Shown: positions 50,892 to 60,344, counted from the first letter of the stretch. The stretch: DNA of 64,000 nucleotides from Armatimonadota bacterium (GCA_030649165.1 JAUSGG010000096.1:16972-80971); one strand, 5' to 3'. The notes: generated by a model from the sequence alone, not told the origin. Program-made: numbers and translations.

Positions 50892-53800
50892 ATGTACCTC
50901 AAGCGCCTGGAACTGCAGGGTTTTAAGACCTTCGCGGATCGAACTGAACTTGATCTAACTTCCGGAATTACCGCGATTGTCGGACCCAACGGAGCCGGGA
51001 AAAGCAACATTCTCGACGCCATCCTCTGGGCGCTTGGCGAACAGAACGTGAGGTCGCTTCGAGGATCGAGGTCACAGGACGTGATCTTCTCCGGAAGCGA
51101 CAAACGCAGGCCGGTAGGAATGGCCGAGGTCACCATGACCATCGACAACTCCTCTGGCCGCTTACCGCTCGAATTCTCCGAAGTTACCATTACCCGGCGC
51201 GCGTTCAGATCGGGAGACAGCGAATACTTCATCAATAAGACCCCCTGCCGGCTCCGCGACATTTACGAACTCTTCATGGACACCGGGGTCGGGCGCGAGG
51301 CGTATTCCATAGTCAGTCAGGGCGAGCTGGACGCCGTCCTGTCGGCGCGACCGGAGGACCGGCGCTCGCTCTTTGAGGAAGCCGCCGGCATCAAGAAATA
51401 CCGCCACCGCAGAAAGGAAGCGACCAGAAAGCTCGATAATACCCAGGCGAACCTGCAGCGGGTGAACGACATAATAGTGGAGCTCGACTCGCAGATCGAT
51501 CCGCTGCGGAACCAGGCGGAGGTCGCTGTCAGGTACAACGAACTCGCCGTGAGGCTGCGCGAAATCGAAGTCGGGCTGTTGGTCAGCGACCTGCGCCGCA
51601 GGTCGTCCGAGATGGAGGCGGTCCAGTCCACGAAGGGCGACGGCGGTTCGCGTCTGGCCGGTTACGATAACCGCATATCCGATCTGGATTGCGAGAAAGA
51701 GCTGCATCGATCGAGCCTGGCGGACATGGAACAGCGGATCGATCAGTCCCGCGCGGGATACCAGGAGCTTTCCGCGGAACGGCAGAGGCTGGAGAGCTTC
51801 GCCGCCCTCACCGCCGAACGGACGCGGGCGGCGGACGAGGCCTGCAAGGTCCTGGAGACCGAGATAACCGTTCTGGAGGCGCGCCGCGAGGAAACGCAGG
51901 GGCGGTTGTCGAGGCTGGAGGTCGAGTCTTCTTCGGCAGCGGAGCGCGAGTCCGAATTGGCCGGTGAGATCGGAGATCTGGCCAAGCAGGCCGAGGATCT
52001 GGATCAGCAGATAGAGGAAGCTTCACGCCTGGTGGACGACCGCAAAGCGAATTATATCGAGCTTGCCAGGGAAGTGGCGGCGAGCCGAACGGCGGCCGAA
52101 AACGCCAGGTCCGGAGCAGACGCGCTGAGGGCGGTTCTGTCGAAGCTGACCGCCGAGTTGGAAGGCATCGAAAAGCAGAAGGGCGATTCCACAAGCCGGG
52201 CGGACGAAGCGGCCAAATCCTGCGCGGCGCTGAAAGATGAATTGGGACAGTTGCTGTCCTCGCTCGAAAAGACGGGTTCGGAGAAAACGGAGCTTGCCAA
52301 GCGGCTGGACGATGACGCCGCAAGCCACGCGGAGGTGCAGAAGTATCTGCTGGAGAAGGCTTCGCGGCTCCAGGCGCTGAAGGAGATGGCCGAATCGCAC
52401 GAGGGCTTCTACGAGGGAGTGCGCGCGGTGATGGCGGCGGCCGGGACGCGCAAGCTGTCTGGGCATTTCGCGGTCATGGCGGACATCCTCACTGTGCCCG
52501 AAGGGTACGAGACGGCAATTGAGGTTGCGCTCGGCGGCAGCGTGCAGGATATCGTCAGCGACACTGTTGACCAGGCCAAACACGCCATACGATTCCTCAA
52601 AGAAAACAACGCGGGGCGCGCGACCTTCCTTCCGCTGGACGGTGTCCGTCCGACTGTGGGAACGTCTGTCGGCGAAGTGGAAAAGGCCCCCGGGTTTATC
52701 GGAATGGCCGCCGATCTGCTGAAGTTCGACAGGAAGTACACTCCAGCCGTCAATCTCCTGCTCGGAAAGGTCGTGGTGGTCGATACGATCGACGCGGCGG
52801 TCAAACTGCGCAGAAACACCGCCGGCTGGAATAAGATCGTTACACTGGACGGCGAGGTCATACTGCCGACCGGCGCAATGAGCGGAGGCAGCCGCACTTC
52901 CCGAGGGCCTAACCTCATCGCCCGGAAGCAGGAGATGGACGCCCTGACCGCCGAGGTCGCCGCGCTCGAACAGGACTTCGAAGCCCGGCAGAGGCGATTG
53001 ACGGAACTCCGAGACAGGCTTTCGAAGACCGGGGCCAAGATACAGTCCCTCGACCATTCGGCGGGGCAAAAGCGCGTGTCGCTCGCGGAGAGCGAAAGGG
53101 CCGCGGAGTTCCTCGGGCAAGAGTTGAAGCGGCTGCATCGGGAAATGGAGGCCGTCGCCGAAGAGAAGGACGCCGCCGCCGCGCAACTTGCCGCGGAAGA
53201 GGATCTACTGCGGCGTCTGCTGGAGGAACTGCAATCGGCCGGCAAAGAGAACGTGGACCTCGACGAAGTCGTGGCGCAGGCGCAGCGGTCCGTTGACTCG
53301 CTCCAGGTCAGGAGGCGGGAGCTTAGGGACGAACTCTTGAAACTGAACGTCGAGCTGGCCGGCGCGAGGGAGCGAAAGACGAACCAATCGCAGGCGGCAA
53401 AGGACGCCGCCGGCGCGCTCGAAGAGATCGCGTCCGGCATTGCCTCGAAGAGGGAGCAGCGGGAGAAGTCGGAGATCGAAAGCGCCGCCAACGCAAGGGA
53501 GCGGCAGAACGCTCTGACTCGCCTCGACGAACAGTCGGCGGTCTATGAGGCTGCCGGCGCCGCGCTTGCCGAACTTATAGAGAAACGCAACGGCCTGTCC
53601 GAGCGCGCCGAAGCAGTGGACCAGGAGCTGCGGAGCGTGTCGCGGGCGCGCAGCGAGTTGGCTGAACTGATCCACGACGCCGATGTGAAGGAAGCGCGGC
53701 TGGAGACAATGCTGGAGCAAATCAGGACCCGGCTTGCGGAAGAGTATGAGATTTCGGAAGAAGCTGCCGCCGACTGGCCGGAGGACATAGAGGTCAAATA

Positions 53801-54503
53801 TGGCACAGCCACGGAGGTCGCCAGGCTGCGCAAGGAAATCCGCGATATGGGCATGGTCAACACCGGCGCGGTCCAGGAGTACGAGAGATTGCGCGAGCGA
53901 TGGGACTTCCTCTCCACACAGAAAGCCGACCTGGAAGAGGCGCGGGATTCGCTGAACATCGCCATCAAAGAGATCGACGAGAACACCCACGACCTGTTCA
54001 TACACGCCTTCCGCGCGGTCGCCGATGCGTTCGAGATCACTTTCAGCCGGCTGTTCGGCGGCGGCAAGACCCAGCTTATTCTCACCGATCCCGACGATCT
54101 GCTCGAAACCGGGATCGAAATCATCGTGCAGCCTCCGGGCAAGAACCTCCAGAACATGACCCTGCTCTCAGGAGGCGAAAAAGCCCTCACGGCGACGGCG
54201 CTGCTCTTCGCGCTTATGAAGGTCAAGCCCAGTCCGTTCTGCATAATGGACGAGGTGGACGCGCCGCTCGACGAGCCGAACGTGGAGCGTTTCGCCGAGA
54301 TAGTCAGGGACTTCTCCCTTGATACGCAATTCATCATCATCACCCACAACCGCGCCAGCATGGAAGCCGCCGACAACCTCTACGGGGTAACGATGCAGGA
54401 GCCGGGGATTTCGAAACTGGTGTCCGTGAAGCTGACCGGCGTACCGTCGGGAGACGGCGAGGCGGTGATTCTCGCGGCTGAGCCGGTCCCCGCGCCGGTT
54501 TGA
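50892..54503 (+). CDS. smc: Chromosome segregation protein SMC
   Basis: 1203 residues from ATG 50892 with AAGGAG 7 bp upstream. The N-terminal ATPase half starts MYLKRLELQGFKTFADRTEL and has Walker A GPNGAGKSN (about 32-40). Two long coiled coils flank the hinge at about residues 500-680 (GHFAVMADILTVPEGYETAI to TGAMSGGSRTSRGP). The C-terminal half has signature LLSGGEKALTATALLFAL and Walker B FCIMDEVDAPLDEPNVERF. Length and order are normal. It compacts and resolves the chromosome with ScpA and ScpB, which are not in this window. Confidence 0.97.
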   Translation: MYLKRLELQGFKTFADRTELDLTSGITAIVGPNGAGKSNILDAILWALGEQNVRSLRGSRSQDVIFSGSDKRRPVGMAEVTMTIDNSSGRLPLEFSEVTITRRAFRSGDSEYFINKTPCRLRDIYELFMDTGVGREAYSIVSQGELDAVLSARPEDRRSLFEEAAGIKKYRHRRKEATRKLDNTQANLQRVNDIIVELDSQIDPLRNQAEVAVRYNELAVRLREIEVGLLVSDLRRRSSEMEAVQSTKGDGGSRLAGYDNRISDLDCEKELHRSSLADMEQRIDQSRAGYQELSAERQRLESFAALTAERTRAADEACKVLETEITVLEARREETQGRLSRLEVESSSAAERESELAGEIGDLAKQAEDLDQQIEEASRLVDDRKANYIELAREVAASRTAAENARSGADALRAVLSKLTAELEGIEKQKGDSTSRADEAAKSCAALKDELGQLLSSLEKTGSEKTELAKRLDDDAASHAEVQKYLLEKASRLQALKEMAESHEGFYEGVRAVMAAAGTRKLSGHFAVMADILTVPEGYETAIEVALGGSVQDIVSDTVDQAKHAIRFLKENNAGRATFLPLDGVRPTVGTSVGEVEKAPGFIGMAADLLKFDRKYTPAVNLLLGKVVVVDTIDAAVKLRRNTAGWNKIVTLDGEVILPTGAMSGGSRTSRGPNLIARKQEMDALTAEVAALEQDFEARQRRLTELRDRLSKTGAKIQSLDHSAGQKRVSLAESERAAEFLGQELKRLHREMEAVAEEKDAAAAQLAAEEDLLRRLLEELQSAGKENVDLDEVVAQAQRSVDSLQVRRRELRDELLKLNVELAGARERKTNQSQAAKDAAGALEEIASGIASKREQREKSEIESAANARERQNALTRLDEQSAVYEAAGAALAELIEKRNGLSERAEAVDQELRSVSRARSELAELIHDADVKEARLETMLEQIRTRLAEEYEISEEAAADWPEDIEVKYGTATEVARLRKEIRDMGMVNTGAVQEYERLRERWDFLSTQKADLEEARDSLNIAIKEIDENTHDLFIHAFRAVADAFEITFSRLFGGGKTQLILTDPDDLLETGIEIIVQPPGKNLQNMTLLSGGEKALTATALLFALMKVKPSPFCIMDEVDAPLDEPNVERFAEIVRDFSLDTQFIIITHNRASMEAADNLYGVTMQEPGISKLVSVKLTGVPSGDGEAVILAAEPVPAPV

Positions 54504-54514
54504 CATTGTACGCG

Positions 54515-54918
54515 ACCGACCTTCGCGGAGATTTTATCGGAATCCCGCAAGTAAGGACTGAATCTTTCTCGCCCACCAATATCTCGCTCAACTTGATGAT
54601 GAAGTCAGATCGGCTATCTTCGGCAACGTGGGAACGGTCGTCACCTTCCGAACCGGAGTTGAAGACGCCCGGTTCTTCGCCAGGGAGTTCGAGCCGGTCT
54701 TCGACGCCGGTGACCTGATTGCTCTGGCCAACTACCATATCTATCTCAAGCTGATGATAGACGGAGCCACATCCAAACCGTTCAGCGCCATCACTCTGCC
54801 GCCGCCCAAAGCATTCTTTTCATGTAAGCCGGAGATCATTGAGTTCTCAAGGGCGAAGTACGGGAGGCCGGGGCAGGAGGCGGAAGATGGTTTCGATCAG
54901 GCGGTTAATGGTTCTTGA
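54515..54918 (+). pseudogene. Decayed C-terminal fragment of a conjugative-type ATPase (VirD4/TraD or DUF87-like)
   Basis: Joining two frames gives FAEILSESRK, a stop where Tyr is expected, GLNL, a frameshift, then LAHQYLAQLDDEVRSAIFGN, VGTVVTFRTGVEDARFFARE, FEPVFDAGDLIALANYHIYL and KLMIDGATSKPFSAITLPPP. I recognise this as the C-terminal part of coupling-protein-like ATPases of conjugative or integrated elements (FANILSEARKYRL-LILAHQYL type). The Walker motifs and N terminus are missing, so it is a relic. It lies between smc and the Cys-rich peptide cluster. Confidence 0.7.
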
Positions 54919-55101
54919 GATTGTAAGGCTAAGAGATAGCAGATCAGTCACATCCATTAATGCGGATATATCAGTTCCAAACCGACAAGTCAGGACAAAC
55001 CCATCAGGCTTCAGTACGCGCAGTAGATTTGACGTGATAAGCACGTCCTGGAATCGCGATAGGTCACGAAGCTCCTGCAAAGTGCGGCTAATCGGGATCA
55101 C
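54847..55101 (-). CDS. Possible small ORF at the end of the peptide-maturation operon
   Basis: 84 residues from GTG 55101, 10 bp after the preceding stop and on the same strand as the cluster. It has plausible helices (TLQELRDLSRFQDVLITSNL, LLRVLKPDGFVLTCRFGTDI, SLTISRTINRLIETIF). It overlaps the relic ATPase on the other strand at its 3' end, which weakens the call. The family is unknown. Confidence 0.35.
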   Translation of the reverse strand: MIPISRTLQELRDLSRFQDVLITSNLLRVLKPDGFVLTCRFGTDISALMDVTDLLSLSLTISRTINRLIETIFRLLPRPPVLRP

Positions 55102-55111
55102 CTGTGTTGAG

Positions 55112-55303
55112 CTATGTGTTCCCGTGCTGACGCTTTCTACTGTTTAAAGTTAATCTCAATCTCGCTGAGGACCTAGTATCCATCCAGTCATTTGCCTTGC
55201 TAGGTCCCTCACCGCGTTCAATAAGCTCAACTTGAAAGTCCGTGATCGCCGGACTCGAAACGCTTGTTGACTCGATCGCAGCGGTCTCCATTTCACGGCG
55301 CAA
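55112..55303 (-). CDS. Possible small ORF coupled to the GspE/Clp_N gene
   Basis: 63 residues if begun at TTG 55303, which follows the upstream stop by one base (TGA-A-TTG); the frame is open back to 55321. Sequence includes REMETAAIESTSVSSPAITD and FQVELIERGEGPSKANDWMD. No motif was recognised. The position suggests translation with the upstream gene. Confidence 0.4.
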   Translation of the reverse strand: MRREMETAAIESTSVSSPAITDFQVELIERGEGPSKANDWMDTRSSARLRLTLNSRKRQHGNT

Positions 55304-55304
55304 T

Positions 55305-56930
55305 TCACCGCAGTCCAGCAACGAAGCGTGATGGTGTCAGTCCCATACGCTGCAAAGTATTCGATGCCAATCCTCCGGCAGCAAGGAGATTACGAAAGAT
55401 ATACTCCTCGTCCGCCTCATTACGGCCAGCAGAGGCGGCTTCCATATGGGCAAGGTGAAGCACATAGTTCGCCCTCGGGGTCGCAAAAACATCCGAAATG
55501 GGTAGGACTCCAACATCTGTGTCTTCGAATACAAGGCCATCAAGCATGCGGTCAATGTCCAGCTTCATTTCAGACAATGCCTTGCCTACCTTGGACCCAG
55601 GGCGTTCCCGGAGAGACTCCAAGACGGCCGCCAATAAATGTTGCGTACTGAATAACTCATTACCAGCACGCGCTGCAATTCGACGTGCCTTATCTGAAAA
55701 CAGTGAGCTAGGAGTAGGAGCAGTTTGTAGCAGCACAGAAGCCGCCGCCGAATCCTCTAGACCACTCTGCAGACATTGACTCAAGCATTCCTCAAATGAG
55801 ATACTCGCGACCCTCTCCGAGACACTCTTTACCTCCTTGTCTGATATCTGAGCCGAACGCAGTATCTCGGTGCGCCAGTCATTTGCAGTGGTGATCTCAA
55901 ACAGGCACACCTGCCGCTCTTGATCCGGCACAAACACATCCCGTCTGTTAATGACGAAACTTAGCATACGAGCTGTCTCAAGCCCAGAAGTCAAGTGGCA
56001 TAATCTGTCCAAGGCTGCCGCCGTTGAATCGGCGTGTATCTGAAGAACAACCCAGCCATCTGCTGCTAAACCAATCAACCCACTCAATTCCTCGACGCCC
56101 CTATGGGCAGCGACAGAGATCACTATCGCCTGCCCACGGACGGCAGCGGCTTTGGCAAGCAAGGGTGTGTTTTCGTCTGGATCAAACCAATGTATTCTGC
56201 GGAGAGAACACTTGGTCCCGTAGGCGGTGTCGTCAGCATAAGCCCCGTTTTTTTGCGCTAACTCCGAGGCTAGTGCCAGTCGAGTTCTGACAAGATTGGG
56301 GCTGGGAATCCCACACACTAAGATCAGTCCGCCCTGTCCACGCGTAAGCTCTTGAACGCATGCCCGTTCGCGATCACCAAAACCTGTATCGGCCAAATCC
56401 ACTTTGCCGATCGTATCCTCTGGCATTCCCGTGCCCTCCAATGACAAGTACGATCGCACATTCGTGAAATCCAACCGAACCGTCTCACGGTCATCTGCCT
56501 TGAAAAATGACAGGCGTACACGGAATGTCGCGCCCTGGCAGCGAACAGGCAACCCAGCCGTATCCGTACCCTCTGGTTCATTCTGTTCAGCCAGGTGCCT
56601 CAGTCTGGCAATCACAATACGAGCCACGCCTACGTCGAAACGTTTCGCGGGCATGAATGCTGGCGGATGAGGTGTGTAGAACACACGCGCTTCCGCTTTC
56701 GTCACGCTCAGTTCGACACTGAGAAGATCTCGGGTCAGTCCGTCATTCAGTAAATCGTCTATCGCTGCCACTGCGGCGCAATAGTCCATCGCGTAGCGAA
56801 GATCACGAGATCTGGCGCTACATACCCGGCATTTGCTGGTGTGTTCTCTAACCCGTTCGGTTTCGGTAGTGCCCTTGCTTGGGGCGACTAACTCTTCGAG
56901 CAGTTCATCTCTTGATGCATGAGAATCCAA
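55305..56930 (-). CDS. Zinc-motif / GspE-like pseudo-ATPase / double Clp_N fusion protein
   Basis: 541 residues from TTG 56930, with AGGAGG 6 bp upstream; the start overlaps the previous gene by 26 bp. The N terminus has EHTSKCRVCSAR, an H-x3-C-x2-C anti-sigma-type zinc motif (about 30-40). Residues about 55-330 follow the order of GspE/PilB secretion ATPases (VARIVIARLRHLAEQNEPEG, FRVRLSFFKADDRETVRLDF, TRGQGGLILVCGIPSPNLVR). The Walker A GPTGSGKT position reads GIPSPNLVR with no Lys, so ATP hydrolysis is unlikely. The C-terminal about 140 residues hold two Clp_N-type repeats (SDKARRIAARAGNELFSTQH; ATPRANYVLHLAHMEAASAG). It may present a substrate or sense protein damage. I know no described protein with this order. 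Confidence 0.65.
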   Translation of the reverse strand: MDSHASRDELLEELVAPSKGTTETERVREHTSKCRVCSARSRDLRYAMDYCAAVAAIDDLLNDGLTRDLLSVELSVTKAEARVFYTPHPPAFMPAKRFDVGVARIVIARLRHLAEQNEPEGTDTAGLPVRCQGATFRVRLSFFKADDRETVRLDFTNVRSYLSLEGTGMPEDTIGKVDLADTGFGDRERACVQELTRGQGGLILVCGIPSPNLVRTRLALASELAQKNGAYADDTAYGTKCSLRRIHWFDPDENTPLLAKAAAVRGQAIVISVAAHRGVEELSGLIGLAADGWVVLQIHADSTAAALDRLCHLTSGLETARMLSFVINRRDVFVPDQERQVCLFEITTANDWRTEILRSAQISDKEVKSVSERVASISFEECLSQCLQSGLEDSAAASVLLQTAPTPSSLFSDKARRIAARAGNELFSTQHLLAAVLESLRERPGSKVGKALSEMKLDIDRMLDGLVFEDTDVGVLPISDVFATPRANYVLHLAHMEAASAGRNEADEEYIFRNLLAAGGLASNTLQRMGLTPSRFVAGLR

Positions 56931-58083
56931 TGGAGTCCTCCTGTGGCGGTGGGCAGAAATCAACAGACGTACACCAATCGCTAACTATCTCGGTCAACCT
57001 ATTCTGCGAATCTGATAGGTCAAGACTGAACGTGGTGATGCCTACGGCTTGGCCCAGATAGCGCGCGTAACCCTCCATTTGAGTTGCTGTCACCCTCCCC
57101 GCACGTCTTGGCGGGGAATCGCCGACGAAACGCTCAGAGTCAACGGCAAGGCCCAAACAGCTCAAACCACATCCACGTAGGAAACCTATCACGGTCCGAA
57201 TCACTTCTGGTTCTGTGCCATATCTGCTTGCTAATAGATATCCCCTGACATCAAACACGCGTAGTGCGGCGAGTGCTATCATTGATCTGCTCAGGCCACT
57301 GATGTGCCTGCGCTGATCTTGGTCGGTCTCCACACGGGCCGGATCACTAGGAAGGCCGATCAGCATGACCTTGGACTTAAGATCCCGGCAGATCGTTTCC
57401 ATACGGGAAGCAAAAAATGCAATTACGTGGTCGAGAGGCGTGCCTCCCAATGCTTCCCAAGGTAACTGCCACAATGCTCCCCATAGGGATGCATAGCCAC
57501 TGGCTGAAATCGAGGTGACTGGAAATCCTTGCCGTGTCAAACTATGATGTAAGAGCATATGCACCTCGTTATACGTAGCATCCGGTGGCACTGACATAAT
57601 CGCAATGGCGGGCACCGGAACGTATGGAAATCGTTCTGGTTGCCTTTCCGGTTTGGCGACCGGTCCGATGGGACACCAAAGTCTGTGGCCGGATTCCTGC
57701 AACTGATCATTTAGGCCTGGATGAGGCAAGGCTAACGGAGAATACATATTTAGCCGATGAGCAACAACTTGATCGGCAATGTATCGAAGAATAGGGGCAG
57801 GATCGCTTCCATACCTAGCTAGCGAGCCAACAATCACCGTATCAGTGCGTCTCGAGAGTTGTGCGAGAGAATCGACGAATTGCACACCCGTGTCACCGGA
57901 CTGTTCCAAGCTGCCGACATCGCCTCCGGGATAGGCCCAACTGGCAATGTCCAACACGCCGGATATCTGCAGCCTAAGATATTGTCTATATCGGACCAAT
58001 GCTCGCATGTCCTGGCAATAACAGAATATGGCAACCTTTCCAACTCCTGGTCGAAAGCCCGGTTCGTAGAAGCCAGATTGCAC
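56905..58083 (-). CDS. TIGR04066-like peptide maturation system protein
   Basis: 392 residues from GTG 58083, two bases after the subtilase-like stop. The N-terminal half (GKVAIFCYCQDMRALVRYRQ, GVLDIASWAYPGGDVG, RRTDTVIVGSLARYGSDPAP, ILRYIADQVVAHRLNMYSPL) and the C-terminal half (TYNEVHMLLHHSLTRQGFPV, TSISASGYASLWGALWQLPW, KSKVMLIGLPSDPARVE) recall the TIGR04066 proteins of clostridial Cys-rich peptide clusters, in which a receiver-like domain is followed by a KFEIQLxLREx-GY-V-QIGSR region and a VIIIGIPG strand. Residue identity is low and the match is from memory. It is coupled on both sides, so it is a core member of the operon. Confidence 0.6.
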   Translation of the reverse strand: MQSGFYEPGFRPGVGKVAIFCYCQDMRALVRYRQYLRLQISGVLDIASWAYPGGDVGSLEQSGDTGVQFVDSLAQLSRRTDTVIVGSLARYGSDPAPILRYIADQVVAHRLNMYSPLALPHPGLNDQLQESGHRLWCPIGPVAKPERQPERFPYVPVPAIAIMSVPPDATYNEVHMLLHHSLTRQGFPVTSISASGYASLWGALWQLPWEALGGTPLDHVIAFFASRMETICRDLKSKVMLIGLPSDPARVETDQDQRRHISGLSRSMIALAALRVFDVRGYLLASRYGTEPEVIRTVIGFLRGCGLSCLGLAVDSERFVGDSPPRRAGRVTATQMEGYARYLGQAVGITTFSLDLSDSQNRLTEIVSDWCTSVDFCPPPQEDSIGFSCIKR

Positions 58084-58085
58084 GC

Positions 58086-58811
58086 CTAGTTCTCCTTTGT
58101 TCTTCGTTCCGATCTGACTTGCTCGCGCGCCTTGTCAAGCAGATCCTCATTCATGAGTCCCTGATTGATACGTTTTAGCTCCGCAACAATCCCCGCGAAC
58201 CGTGCTGCAGCAAAGCTGGCGCATTCGAGTTCACCCCGTTTCAGAAGATGACATATTTCCTGTGGATAATGGCCATCGCAGTAGACATCAATAGCAGTGG
58301 AATTCTGACTACTCGTATGGCTCTCCGCGAAGCAAGCCGTAGAGACTCCCACAACGCTCGGATAAGAAGCAGGCAGATTCGAAGTCGTTGGGTAGCCAGC
58401 AGCAATCAAGATGACTCCTCGTTGTTTTGCCAGTTCACAAGCAACGGATAGCTCCGGACCAGGTACGGCGTCCGTTGTGCCAAACGCGAGCAGAGCGACG
58501 TCCACACGATTTTGGTACACCCACTCAATGCCCTCTAGGATATCGGTCAGATTCCCTATCATAGCATCAGATAACACGCGAACCATATACAGCTCTGCTT
58601 TGGGGCATATACTCAAAAGTATGAGTGTACATAAAGACCCATGACAGAGGGCGTTTTTCGAATCGCGCAACGCAGTTCTGCTCCCACCTCGCTGTTTGCG
58701 TGATCGGACATCAACCACAACAGCGAAGCGGTCAGCAAGAATGCTGTCTATCCCGTCGTCAAGAATAGCCACGCGCACCTTCTCATTGGCTCGAACATGG
58801 ATATCCCTCAT
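58086..58811 (-). CDS. Small subtilase (S8)-like protein
   Basis: 241 residues from ATG 58811, which overlaps the rSAM stop (ATGA); the longer frame to 58901 reads inside the rSAM gene. Triad candidates are VRVAILDDGIDSIL (Asp), SKNALCHGSLCTLILLS (His) and GELECASFAAARFAGIVAEL (Ser in the GTSxAxPxxAG-type segment). The oxyanion Asn of the usual AAGN reads AAGYP (GVILIAAGYPTTSNLPASYP), so catalysis may be weak or altered. There is no signal peptide, so it would act in the cytoplasm. In this context it could remove the leader of the Cys-rich precursor. Confidence 0.75.
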   Translation of the reverse strand: MRDIHVRANEKVRVAILDDGIDSILADRFAVVVDVRSRKQRGGSRTALRDSKNALCHGSLCTLILLSICPKAELYMVRVLSDAMIGNLTDILEGIEWVYQNRVDVALLAFGTTDAVPGPELSVACELAKQRGVILIAAGYPTTSNLPASYPSVVGVSTACFAESHTSSQNSTAIDVYCDGHYPQEICHLLKRGELECASFAAARFAGIVAELKRINQGLMNEDLLDKAREQVRSERRTKEN

Positions 58812-60295
58812 TCCAGTTGATCGATCGCGTGCGGGTTGACTGATACCACGCGATGGTACATACCCAAGTTGTACTCCAGTGATGCCAATACAGCTTGACA
58901 ATGACTTTCGAGTTGGTTCTGGCAGAAGTCTGGTCTACACGAGGATATCAGGCAGTGGCTGCATAACCTTAGTGCCCAGCAGAAACGACAGTGGGAGCGA
59001 ACATATCCGAACATACGTCTTTTTAGCTCGAAGACCCGTTCAAGATCGAATCCCTTCCAGACATCACCAAGAGCTAACAAATCACTGCTCCAATCGACTT
59101 TCTCACAAGGTAAGAGGTTGCCGTTTGGAGCAACTGCTAGCCGATCAATGCCCATGAGGCACGCGACCGAGCGCCAAGCTGTCTTGCGAAGAAGAGTTTT
59201 GGAGCGTTTATGGAAACGCCACAGCCAACCAGCTAAGTCTAGTGCTAACCAGTGCTCCCCTCGCTCCACATCGGCTCTATACTCGTTTGCGATCAGTGAC
59301 TGAGCGAGATCTTGGTGTGCCTTGCCAATGTTCGCCGCCCAGTCGGAGGCTGCGCCTTCGAAACTGGTAGGTATTGGGCACCAGTCATCTTGGTCTACCA
59401 TGCTAGTATCCAGCTTTCCCATGCAGGGCAACCCCCATTCCTCAAAGAATCTTTCACGGGCGACACGATCGAAAGGTGGCGCAACGGTAACGATGAAAGA
59501 CACGTTAGACTTAAACCACTCAGGGTCCAGAGAGTAGATAGACCGCAGGTTTTGGTACACGATATTAAACGATCCCACCCCTTCGCGTGAAATCCTATTC
59601 GTGTCGTGAACACACTGCGGCCCATCCACGCTCACTGTGAGTTGAAGTGGCACTTTGTGTTTCACTATAAAACGGATGAACTTCGTATCGATAAGAGTAC
59701 CGTTGGTTGTCATGTGAAAGGCCAACTGCCTCGGCCGGGCCGTTCGTAAGGCATACAAGATACTATCTTCGACGACACCTCGGTTCAATAATGGCTCTCC
59801 ACCGTAAAAGCCTATTGCCAGCTTCCCCTCGACCTCAGTTGAGTGACGGAGAAGGAAGTCGATCGCTGCGCGTGCTGTCTCCAGAGTCATTAGTCCTTGC
59901 ATACTCTCACTACTGTTAGACGCTCCTGCCCTGCGACAATACCTGCAGCTGAGATTGCAGAGGTCCGTTACTATTAGCGTGGTTTTCCTAACCCCGTGGG
60001 CCAACGCCATTCGTACCTGAGAGTAGTCATAGGGTTCTAGTAGACTCGTGGGCCTTTTACTAGAGAATAGACCCACCCGCTTCGCCTCGCGTAGCTCGCG
60101 TCGGGCTAGTTTTGACTCGTGCTCATTCGGCTCCACGAGCACTCGATCCATCGTGGAAGAACCAAGGAGCCGTACAACCGCAGGAGTGATCTCAAGCAAT
60201 TCATTCGTATTCACGTCGTAGGCCAAAAAATCATCACCAGCCGAGAATACGTGAACAAACGAACCTCGTAGAACCGGTTGGGCAATTGAAACCAT
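58808..60295 (-). CDS. SPASM radical SAM peptide maturase (CcpM-like)
   Basis: 495 residues from ATG 60295. The N terminus (SFVHVFSAGDDFLAYDVNTN, ELLEITPAVVRLLG) has the HxF...DV pattern common in Cys-rich-peptide maturases. The core has C-x3-C-x2-C in TLIVTDLCNLSCRYCRRAGA (about 127-142), GFYGGEPLLNRGVVED, AFHMTTNGTLID and LTVSVDGPQCVHDTNR. The C-terminal SPASM region supplies many cysteines (VACLMGIDRLAVAPNGNLLP, CEKVDWSS, SHCRFCWALRLCSHCLIS, SCRPDFCQNQLESHC) for two more iron-sulphur clusters. It should make thioether or other radical-based cross-links on a Cys-rich precursor, for which the peptide at 60644-60853 is the obvious candidate. Confidence 0.9.
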   Translation of the reverse strand: MVSIAQPVLRGSFVHVFSAGDDFLAYDVNTNELLEITPAVVRLLGSSTMDRVLVEPNEHESKLARRELREAKRVGLFSSKRPTSLLEPYDYSQVRMALAHGVRKTTLIVTDLCNLSCRYCRRAGASNSSESMQGLMTLETARAAIDFLLRHSTEVEGKLAIGFYGGEPLLNRGVVEDSILYALRTARPRQLAFHMTTNGTLIDTKFIRFIVKHKVPLQLTVSVDGPQCVHDTNRISREGVGSFNIVYQNLRSIYSLDPEWFKSNVSFIVTVAPPFDRVARERFFEEWGLPCMGKLDTSMVDQDDWCPIPTSFEGAASDWAANIGKAHQDLAQSLIANEYRADVERGEHWLALDLAGWLWRFHKRSKTLLRKTAWRSVACLMGIDRLAVAPNGNLLPCEKVDWSSDLLALGDVWKGFDLERVFELKRRMFGYVRSHCRFCWALRLCSHCLISSCRPDFCQNQLESHCQAVLASLEYNLGMYHRVVSVNPHAIDQLE

Positions 60296-60344
60296 CTCAA
60301 CACCTGCTGCTACTAGTATCTACCCTCGAGGTATGCCAGCGAGG

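Noticed and set aside
52023..53186. 387-codon open frame antisense to smc
   Set aside because: It lies within the coiled coil and hinge of smc and is a codon-bias shadow.
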